This document shows positions 58,419-64,000 of a stretch of DNA of 64,000 bases, one piece after another. Made by a program: the position numbers and the translations under genes. This stretch comes from Gordonibacter sp. 28C (GTDB taxonomy: Bacteria; Actinomycetota; Coriobacteriia; Coriobacteriales; Eggerthellaceae), in NCBI RefSeq assembly GCF_003339845.1, contig NZ_PPTR01000004.1:103719-167718 (forward strand). Direction: 5' to 3'. A model generated the notes under the pieces. It ran no database searches. It was given only the letters and a program-made list of their open reading frames with translations, and was not told the DNA's origin. Positions within the stretch are counted from its first letter, which is position 1, and each line of letters starts with the position of its first letter.

Positions 58419-59151
58419 GTTCAAGGAGCGCTTCGCGGGCCACGACGGCGAGTACGTCCTGATCGGCGGCGGCGCCTGCGACCTGCTGTTCGGCGAGGCC
58501 GGGCAGGACTTCAGGGCCACCAAGGACCTCGACCTGGTCCTTTTGGTGGAGGCGCTGACGCCCGAGTTCGGCCAGGTCTTCTGGGACTTCGTCAAGGAGG
58601 GCGGGTACGAGAACAGGCAGAAGAGCGGCGGAAAGCCGCAGTTCTACCGGTTCTCCAAGCCGGAGGACCCGGCCTTCCCCGCCATGCTGGAGCTGTTCGC
58701 GCGCACCGACGTCGACCTGCGCGACGCGGAGTCCGGCCTCATGCCGATCCACATCGACGACGAGGTGTCGAGCCTTTCGGCGATCCTGCTCGACGATGAG
58801 TACTACCGGCTGCTCGTCGAAAACAGAACGTCGGCCGGCGGCGTCGCCGTCCTGTCGGTCGAGGGGCTGATCCCCTTCAAGGCCAAGGCGTGGCTCGACC
58901 TTTCCGCCAGGCGGGCGGGCGGCCAGGCCGTCGACGAGAAGAGCGTGAAGAAGCACCGAAACGACGTCTGCCGCCTCGCCACGCTGCTCGCGGGCGGCGA
59001 GCGCCCCGCCATGAGCGAGGGGGTCCGCGCCGACATGCGGCGCTTCCTGGAGGCCTACGAGTCGGACCCCGTCGACCCCAAGGCGCTCAAGATCAAGGGC
59101 GTCGGGGCGCAGCAGGTCGTCGAGGTGCTCAAGAGCGTCTACCTGCGGTAG
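58402..59151 (+). CDS. AbiEii-like nucleotidyltransferase toxin
   Basis: A 249-residue protein with the nucleotidyltransferase fold: YVLIGGGACDLLFGEAG (residues about 18-34) then ATKDLDLVLLVE (about 38-49), the G-G...D-x-D metal site. Later conserved basic and acidic residues, FKAKAWLDLSAR and KHRNDVCRLATLL, fit the AbiEii/MenT-type toxins, which modify tRNA or use nucleotides to stop growth. GGAGG precedes the ATG at 58402. Its start overlaps the end of the antitoxin-like gene by 17 bases. Such pairs protect against phage by abortive infection and stabilise mobile elements. Confidence 0.7.
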   Translation: MRGIDKFKERFAGHDGEYVLIGGGACDLLFGEAGQDFRATKDLDLVLLVEALTPEFGQVFWDFVKEGGYENRQKSGGKPQFYRFSKPEDPAFPAMLELFARTDVDLRDAESGLMPIHIDDEVSSLSAILLDDEYYRLLVENRTSAGGVAVLSVEGLIPFKAKAWLDLSARRAGGQAVDEKSVKKHRNDVCRLATLLAGGERPAMSEGVRADMRRFLEAYESDPVDPKALKIKGVGAQQVVEVLKSVYLR

Positions 59152-59504
59152 CGCAGCTGTCCGATAGCGCTACCGTGCGGCGTCATCTAGGACGGGCCGC
59201 AAGGCGCACCCCGCGCCTTTCATCGCCGACTACTTGCGCCACACCGCAGCTACCGGGTATCTACCAAGTAGTTGCTGGGCACTACTGAGCGGTCCGGCAG
59301 GTTGCGAAGGCTGAGCCATAGTTGGACATCGCGTCGTTGCATTCGAGACAAATGGGGATGCGGACAAATAGTTGGACCGAATCGGTCCGGTTAGGAGTTC
59401 GCGAATGCCGAGCTGCACGGAAGAGCAGAGGCGCAAGGCCGTCGAAAATGGTCGAGGAGTGCGGCGGGTCGGTGACGCGCGCGATGCGCAGGCCGGGATA
59501 CCCC

Positions 59505-59689
59505 GCGCGCCACAAGTCGAGCGCAACTTTCTCCTTCGGCAAAAGGTCATAGCCGCCCCTCACCTGCGCGAGGTCGCTGAGCCCTGGCTTCACTAGAGTG
59601 CGATAGTTCCAGCCGTGAATGCGCTTCTCGAACTCGGCGCAAAAAGCCGGGCGTTCAAGCCTTGGGCCTATAAGCGCCATGTCGCCATC
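59505..59689 (-). pseudogene. Fragment of a bacterial sugar-phosphate transferase
   Basis: On the minus strand, from about 59689: GDMALIGPRLERPAFCAEF then LVKPGLSDLAQVRGGYDL and KEKVALDLWRAG. This is the C-terminal signature of undecaprenyl-phosphate sugar-1-phosphate transferases (S-LxGPRPxxP, then VKPGxTGWAQVxG). No N-terminal helices precede it; instead the upstream sequence is of a different gene. It is truncated at both ends. Confidence 0.7.
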
Positions 59690-60108
59690 ATCTCGGAATA
59701 CGGTATGCGCTCCCCCTCGGCCATATCCGCGGCCCGCGGGCGTATGGTTATCATGTTGCGGGACGTGGCAAGGTCCTGCTCCGCATACCCCGCGCTCACC
59801 ACCATGTAGTCCGCGTACTTGTGCCTGGGCAGCATCCTCGGCATCAGGATATCGCCCGCGCGCAGGCGCTAACGGTCCGCCTTGGCCGCATCGACCCGGA
59901 TGAGCTCGATCACCTCCACCTTTTCCTCCGGCATCAGGATGCCTTCCGTCAGGTCTTTCACTGAGATGCGCCTAAGGGTCACCCCCGTCGATGTCGGCGG
60001 CCTTCACGCTGTCCCGGGACATCAGGGGAGGCACGACGGCGAAAAGGTCGCCGACCGTGGCCTCGTATCTCCTCAGCACCCCCAGCATCGATTTCGCATC
60101 GAACTTTC
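59690..60108 (-). pseudogene. Decayed type I restriction specificity-subunit-like fragment
   Basis: On the minus strand the frames read RRYEATVGDLFAVVPPLMSR, then after a one-base shift in a G run VTLRRISVKDLTEGILMPEE, then an in-frame TAG (59869-59871) and RLRAGDILMPRMLPRHKYAD, then SRNMITIRPRA. The L-R-A-G-D-I-L segment and the surrounding spacing resemble type I S-subunit target domains. It carries a frameshift and a nonsense codon, and joins the sugar-transferase fragment out of frame. I judge it non-functional. Confidence 0.5.
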
Positions 60109-60181
60109 ACTCTACGGTCATGCCCTCTCCGAACTGACGGGTCTTTTGCAAAAGGATACCCTCGGCGCGGCGGTGGAGGGG

Positions 60182-60236
60182 CGCCCCTTCCCGTTCGGGA
60201 AGGGGCGTTTCCGTGCGGGTTCGCGGCGGGTAGCAT
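60182..60236 (+). promoter_or_regulatory. Terminator and promoter of a cassette boundary
   Basis: CGCCCCTTCCCG and CGGGAAGGGGCG around TT (60182-60207), then TTT. GGCGGGTAGCATC with TAGCAT at 60231-60236 lies 35 bases before the ATG at 60271. The intact boundary directly follows decayed DNA. Confidence 0.7.
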
Positions 60237-60270
60237 CGATGGGGACAACCGTTTCACTGGAGGTGCCGAC

Positions 60271-61596
60271 ATGGCCGATATCAACCCTAACGACAGCGCG
60301 ACCCTTACCGATGGCCTCGAGATCGACAGCTACGATGACGTCGTGAACCTGTTCGGCGCCGACGAGGCCGCCGCGATGCTCGCGGATGTCGTCGGCAACC
60401 GTTTCAACCGGCAGGAAATCTTGAAGGCCATCCGGAGCGGAGGGGATATCCACCTCGACTACTGGCCCGAATACGGGGAGTACGGCTATGCCGCGCGCAT
60501 CTGCGGCGAACTGCTCGCGGACACCTCGCTCGAGTGGGCCGATGGCCTCGTCGACCCGGATAAGATCAAGACGCACAAGGGGCTGACCGCCGGCGACCTG
60601 TCGCATGCCGTCACCTGCGTGCTCACGGACAGGTTCAACGACGGGCTCGATGAGGCGAGACTTGCGGATTGCAAGAATATCGCCGATGAGTTCGCCCAGG
60701 CAATCGAATCGCGGCTCGGCTCGGGGTGCCTCGGGCGTGAGCCCTACGTCGACAGCGAACGCCTCCGCGGCGACCTGACCGATAAGTTCGGGTTCTTCTA
60801 CGACATCGATTTCAGCGGGCTCTCCTTCAAGACCTCGCTCATACTGTCCGTCAACGGCCTGTATTCCGAGGGCGACGTCATCGACGCGGCGAGCGACTGG
60901 CAGGAAGATTACCTGCCGTGCGTCTGCCATAGGGGCGGCCAGGGCGAGGACGACAGGTGGGAGTACGAGCCCGCCGAGGGCTACAGGCCCTTCACGCGTC
61001 CCGCGGACATCCCCGAGAGCATCTTCGACAAGCTGTGCGCCTCGCAGGGCACGACCATCGAGAAGGTCGTCAACGACCCCGTGACGCCTTTCGAGCGCAG
61101 CTTCCGCGAGGACATCTTCAACATGCCGCAGAATCGCCCTGTCGGGCTCGCGGTCCTCGCGACGCTGCCGCTCGACGCGTTCGTTGACGCCAGCCTCTCG
61201 ATGATCTGCCGCGGCGACTGCGAAAACGCCGGCACCTTCACGGTCAAGCCTGGAAGGTATGAACCCATCCTGGGCATCTACGACCCCGTCGGCGGGTGCG
61301 GCGGCGCCATGGGCACCGTGCTCGACTGCGATTTCGAGATCGACCCGCACGACATCGCGTACACGATGATGGAACCCGTGCGCGGCGAGTGGAAGTCCGA
61401 CCGCATCGACCTGTACACCCCCCAGGACTGCTTCGGCTTCTCCGACCCCTTCGGAGGGCGCATCGAGTATTCCGAGAAGAAGCCCGAAATCGCCGTCGCG
61501 GTGAAGCCCGATCCCGTCGAACTGGGTCACCGCGCCTCAGTCGCGGCCAGCTCGACCGCCGGCGGCCGTGCGCGCGGCGCCGGGATCAGGCAGTAG
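60271..61596 (+). CDS. Large acidic accessory protein ending GAGIRQ
   Basis: A 441-residue acidic protein with TGGAGG before the ATG. Three or four domains are suggested by Gly/Pro breaks; segments such as IHLDYWPEYGEYGYAARICG and ADIPESIFDKLCASQGTTIE are well formed but not recognised. The tail (RASVAASSTAGGRARG, then AGIRQ) is a diverged version of the shared one. It is ten bases from the next gene. The function is unknown. Confidence 0.6.
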   Translation: MADINPNDSATLTDGLEIDSYDDVVNLFGADEAAAMLADVVGNRFNRQEILKAIRSGGDIHLDYWPEYGEYGYAARICGELLADTSLEWADGLVDPDKIKTHKGLTAGDLSHAVTCVLTDRFNDGLDEARLADCKNIADEFAQAIESRLGSGCLGREPYVDSERLRGDLTDKFGFFYDIDFSGLSFKTSLILSVNGLYSEGDVIDAASDWQEDYLPCVCHRGGQGEDDRWEYEPAEGYRPFTRPADIPESIFDKLCASQGTTIEKVVNDPVTPFERSFREDIFNMPQNRPVGLAVLATLPLDAFVDASLSMICRGDCENAGTFTVKPGRYEPILGIYDPVGGCGGAMGTVLDCDFEIDPHDIAYTMMEPVRGEWKSDRIDLYTPQDCFGFSDPFGGRIEYSEKKPEIAVAVKPDPVELGHRASVAASSTAGGRARGAGIRQ

Positions 61597-61606
61597 GGGT
61601 GCCGCC

Positions 61607-62326
61607 ATGGACAATCGTGATGCCAAACGCAAGAGGCCCATCACGTGCCTGGAGTCCGGGGCGACCTACGACTCCGCCTACCGGGCGGCCAAGGAACTCG
61701 GTTTCGCCGACTCGCGCAACATCTTCCGCTCCATCCAGCGCGGCACCTGCACCCAAGGGCTGCACTTCTACTATGCCGACGAGCCGAAGCCGGCGCCGGA
61801 GTTCTTCATCCCGCCCAACAGGCCGCCGCGTCCCGTGGTATGCCTCGATACCGGCGAGATGTTCGAGTCGGCGTTCCAGGCGGGCCGCGCGTTCGGCATC
61901 ACGCCCGGTGGCGTGCGAACATCGGCCAGCACGGGCGTCGAGCGCGGCGGGCTGCACTTCTATTTCGGCGACGAGCCGAAGCCCGCGCCCGAATTCTTCA
62001 GGGAGCGCCATTCGAAAACCCGCCCCATCGTCTGCCTGGAGACCGGCGAGTCCTTCATGGGCAACCCGGCCGCGGCCCGCCCCCTGCATGTATCGCCCGC
62101 CGCGATCAGCCAGGCCGTCCGCTACGGATCGCCCGTAAACGGGCTCCATTTCTACCATGGCGACGAGCCGAAGCCGGCGCCGGAGTTCTTCAAGCCGGCG
62201 AAGGGTAAAGGCGGCAAGAGCCCTGCGGCGATAGCTGCCGCGGCAAAGGCCGCCGCGGGGAATAGCGCTCCGGGTACCGATTACCGCGAGCACGGTATTC
62301 AGCGTGATCGGCGTGCGGTACAATAG
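61607..62326 (+). CDS. Triplicated NUMOD-like DNA-binding protein with AAAAKAA tail
   Basis: A 239-residue protein made of three repeats of about 57 residues (about 10-67, 75-131 and 139-195). Each has the plan RPIVCLETGESF, a helix with A-A, a helix-turn-helix-like segment (LGFADSRNIFRSIQRG; FGITPGGVRTSAS; LHVSPAAISQAVRYG), GLHFYYGDEP, and the spacer KPAPEFF. The first half of each repeat matches NUMOD1-type modules, which are DNA-binding units of HNH and GIY-YIG homing endonucleases. No nuclease domain is present. The tail is SPAAIAAAAKAAAGNS followed by a basic end. So it is a sequence-reading protein carrying the shared tail. Confidence 0.65.
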   Translation: MDNRDAKRKRPITCLESGATYDSAYRAAKELGFADSRNIFRSIQRGTCTQGLHFYYADEPKPAPEFFIPPNRPPRPVVCLDTGEMFESAFQAGRAFGITPGGVRTSASTGVERGGLHFYFGDEPKPAPEFFRERHSKTRPIVCLETGESFMGNPAAARPLHVSPAAISQAVRYGSPVNGLHFYHGDEPKPAPEFFKPAKGKGGKSPAAIAAAAKAAAGNSAPGTDYREHGIQRDRRAVQ

Positions 62327-62337
62327 GTGCGGTCGGT

Positions 62338-62366
62338 AAGGCGCCCTCGGTTTCCGAGGGCGCCTT
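62338..62366 (+). terminator. Hairpin terminator
   Basis: AAGGCGCCCTCGG and its complement around TTT, followed by CTTTCG. Perfect 13-bp stem. Confidence 0.8.
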
Positions 62367-62399
62367 CTTTCGTTTCGGGGTCGTGGCAATGTGATGCGC

Positions 62400-62426
62400 A
62401 GGGCCCGCCGGTTTCCGGCGGGCCCT
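62400..62426. terminator. Second hairpin with the CCGG-TTT-CCGG centre
   Basis: AGGGCCCGCCGG and CCGGCGGGCCCT around TTT, no T-run on the plus strand. It follows the end of the minus-strand relic and could terminate it. Confidence 0.65.
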
Positions 62427-62441
62427 GTCGTGTGGGGTTTG

Positions 62442-62543
62442 CTAATGATTGATCTCGGGGCCCTGCTGGGAGCCTTTCGCCGCCTTCCGGGCAAGGGCCA
62501 TGGCTGCGGCCACCATGCCATTCAGGTTCAGATTAGTCCGGCT
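62442..62543 (-). pseudogene. Relic 3' end of a tail-bearing gene
   Basis: On the minus strand the frame ends NGMVAAAMALARKAAKGS, then QQGPEINH and a stop: the Ala/Lys helix, linker and short end of the shared tail. Upstream (towards higher coordinates) the frame loses coding character inside the AbiE promoter region. I infer the left-over end of an accessory gene cut off when the AbiE pair was inserted. Confidence 0.45.
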
Positions 62544-62613
62544 TGATGAAGATGCGGACGGCTTTCCAGGGAGGGAGACTTTGGAGAGGGTGTGGGACGG
62601 TATTCTTGTGGTA

Positions 62614-62645
62614 AGTGGTTTAAACTTAGACCACTCGGGTATAGT
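62614..62645 (+). promoter_or_regulatory. Operator and promoter of the second AbiE pair
   Basis: AGTGGT (62614-62619) and ACCACT (62630-62635) form an inverted repeat around TTAAACTTAG; TATAGT (62640-62645) is a good -10 site 27 bases before the GTG start. The repeat would cover the -35 region. Confidence 0.6.
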
Positions 62646-62671
62646 TGTTGAGAGGAGACGGGAGGGTTTCT

Positions 62672-63211
62672 GTGAAAAGCGTCGAGGCAATCAAGATTCT
62701 GCATGGGTGCGACCTGGAGGGCCGAATCCTTTTCCGCAGCCGCGAGCTGGGGGGGCTTTTCGGTGAGTCCGGCGATACGCTCCGCTCGACCATCAAGAGG
62801 CTCACCGCGGACGGCATCCTCGAGCGCATCGCCCATGACGCGTACCTCTACCTGCTTTTCCACCCCAACGGCTGCGACCTGCTCGGCCATATCGCGGCGT
62901 TTTTGCGCCCCGGCGAGGTCACCTATGAAAGCCTCGAGTCCGCGGCATCGCAGTGGGGCTTCATCTCGCAGATCCCGCTCGGACGCATCTCATGCGTGAC
63001 GACGGGCGCGGAAGGTCTCGTCGATACCCGCTTCGGTGCCATCGAGTTCGTTCACACGAACGATGGTTTGAACGACGTCAAACGGGGAATACTCGACCGT
63101 ATGCCGAGGAATCGGCTGCCGATCGCGACCGAGGAGCGCTGCCTGCACGACCTCGTCTCGAGGAAGCGCAGCCTGGAGCTTATCGATTGGGATGAAGTGG
63201 ATGCTGATTGA
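62672..63211 (+). CDS. abiEi: AbiEi-type antitoxin
   Basis: A 179-residue protein starting at GTG with GGGAGGG upstream. Residues about 1-75 form a winged helix (ILHGCDLEGRILFRSRELGG, then LRSTIKRLTADGILERIAHD). The C-terminal domain has YLLFHPNGCDLLGHIAAFL and ISQIPLGRISCVTTGAEG, as in AbiEi-type antitoxins, ending EERCLHDLVSRKR. It lacks the shared tail. The next gene overlaps its end by 11 bases, and type IV pairs of this kind give phage-triggered growth arrest. The antitoxin normally binds an inverted repeat upstream, which is present. Confidence 0.75.
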   Translation: MKSVEAIKILHGCDLEGRILFRSRELGGLFGESGDTLRSTIKRLTADGILERIAHDAYLYLLFHPNGCDLLGHIAAFLRPGEVTYESLESAASQWGFISQIPLGRISCVTTGAEGLVDTRFGAIEFVHTNDGLNDVKRGILDRMPRNRLPIATEERCLHDLVSRKRSLELIDWDEVDAD

Positions 63212-64000
63212 CCTTGAAGAACTTGCCGGGGAGATCGCCAGCAAGGTCGATGGCGCCGGGCTCACGCCCGTCATCGAAAAAGAAATCGTCCATTACGAGA
63301 TCATCCGGTCCCTCGGGAGGAACGGCCTGCTTCAAGACATCACCTTTCAGGGCGGGACTTCACTGCGCCTCTGCTACGGATCGCAGCGATATAGCGAAGA
63401 CCTCGATTTCGTTGCCGGCGATAAGTTCGATTCGCTCCCCTTGGACGATTTCTCAAGGACCCTGCGTTGCGATCTGCTGAGATCCTACGATACCGAAGTG
63501 AGCGTCAGGGAACCAAAGGTCGTCAACGATCTCGATGGTGTCGGGATGCGTAGATGGACGGTTTCCGTAAACACCAACATTGCGCGCCCTGATTTGCCGA
63601 AACAGCGAATCAAACTCGAGATCGCGTCCGTTCCGGCGCATACATCCACTGTCCGTCGCGTCGCGGTCAATTATCCCGAGCTCGCCGGAATGTATGACGA
63701 CCTTACAATCCGGTGCCAGACACTCGAGGAAATCTTGGCCGATAAGCTGATCTCATTCTCAGCCACCGATACGCATATCAGGCACCGCGACCTCTGGGAC
63801 ATTCCCTGGATCGTCCGTGCGCAGGAAATCGACTTCCCTGCCGTAGCCGTACTCGTTGCGGCAAAGCACGATGATTACCGCTGTCCCGTGCCCCTTTCCA
63901 GCATGATTGCCGTCGGCATGCAACGAGCGCACGTCTGCTATGCCGACGGGTCATTCACCGGGCAGATGCAGCGTTTCCTATCCCCTGCCGTTCTCGACCG
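63201..64000 (+). CDS. abiEii: AbiEii-type nucleotidyltransferase toxin, cut by the window end
   Basis: At least 266 codons open to the window edge. ITFQGGTSLRLCYGSQRYSE then DLDFV (residues about 49-74) is the AbiEii nucleotidyltransferase signature (GGT-x-L...R-x-S-x-DLDF). ILADKLISFSATDTHIRHRD then LWDI (about 176-200) is the second conserved segment of the family. The ATG at 63201 lies inside the antitoxin gene with GGGATGAAG before it; an ATG at 63192 is an alternative. The GC content is lower than in the accessory genes, which suggests separate acquisition. Confidence 0.8.
   Translation, partial: MLIDLEELAGEIASKVDGAGLTPVIEKEIVHYEIIRSLGRNGLLQDITFQGGTSLRLCYGSQRYSEDLDFVAGDKFDSLPLDDFSRTLRCDLLRSYDTEVSVREPKVVNDLDGVGMRRWTVSVNTNIARPDLPKQRIKLEIASVPAHTSTVRRVAVNYPELAGMYDDLTIRCQTLEEILADKLISFSATDTHIRHRDLWDIPWIVRAQEIDFPAVAVLVAAKHDDYRCPVPLSSMIAVGMQRAHVCYADGSFTGQMQRFLSPAVLD

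Noticed and set aside
1..64000. Conjugation machinery, phage structural genes, integrase, rRNA or tRNA genes
   Set aside because: I looked for relaxase, VirB4/VirD4, TerL, portal, tyrosine or serine recombinase motifs and for rRNA/tRNA sequences and found none, so the type of element remains open.

Overview
This is GC-rich, densely coded DNA from a Gram-positive actinobacterium. The best guess is a Coriobacteriia-type gut organism, because it carries an actinobacterial integration host factor, a secretin-less Tad pilus locus, a class B sortase and ATG/GTG/TTG starts behind clear AGGAG-type ribosome sites. No rRNA, tRNA, relaxase, type IV secretion gene, integrase or replication initiator was found. 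An ArdA antirestriction protein, a giant N6-methylase/SNF2 helicase, two AbiE-type toxin-antitoxin pairs, a HipA-like kinase and many lineage-specific unknown proteins point to a large mobile element (conjugative plasmid, ICE or phage-plasmid). Which of these it is cannot be settled from the window.

Layout. 0-4 kb: sortase, Phd/YefM-type antitoxin, membrane proteins and a HipA-like kinase. 4-14 kb: accessory genes of unknown function, including ardA at 10.1 kb. 14-17.8 kb: XRE regulator, small membrane protein and a large Tat-exported lectin-like surface protein. 18-29 kb: two GT-C-like membrane proteins followed by a Tad/Flp pilus operon (flp, tadV, two TadE-like, TadG-like, rcpC, tadA, tadB, tadC) and a DUF192 protein. 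29-31.7 kb: AT-richer control region with an XRE regulator, two tandem look-alike small-RNA units, 23-bp iteron-like repeats, a stop-interrupted small gene and mIHF. 31.8-36 kb: three accessory genes and a convergent zinc-finger gene. 36.2-42.8 kb: the giant methylase/helicase with a second gene nested in another frame at its 5' end. 42.9-57.2 kb: a long run of accessory genes, including four tandem paralogues. 57.4-59.2 kb: AbiE-like toxin-antitoxin pair. 59.3-60.1 kb: decayed type I specificity-subunit and sugar-transferase fragments. 60.2-62.3 kb: two accessory genes, one with a triplicated NUMOD-like DNA-binding domain. 62.4-64 kb: a relic gene end and a second AbiE pair running off the window.

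The main observation is that more than 20 otherwise unrelated accessory proteins, including ArdA and genes on both strands, share one C-terminal tail: an Ala/Lys-rich helix (AAAAKAA type), a Gly/Ser/Asp linker, and a last few residues of the type GGKHI, GIKH, AIKL or GGKRI. The sortase, HipA-like kinase, pilus proteins, mIHF, XRE regulators and AbiE proteins lack it. Many of the same genes sit behind a stereotyped boundary: a TTCCCGTTCGGGAA palindrome, then a TAnnnT -10-like hexamer (often GGGTAGCAT), then the start codon 35-70 bases on. I infer a modular set of gene cassettes whose products carry a common address signal, possibly for co-delivery with DNA by a conjugation or packaging machine. 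The tail and boundaries are seen directly; the delivery role is inference.
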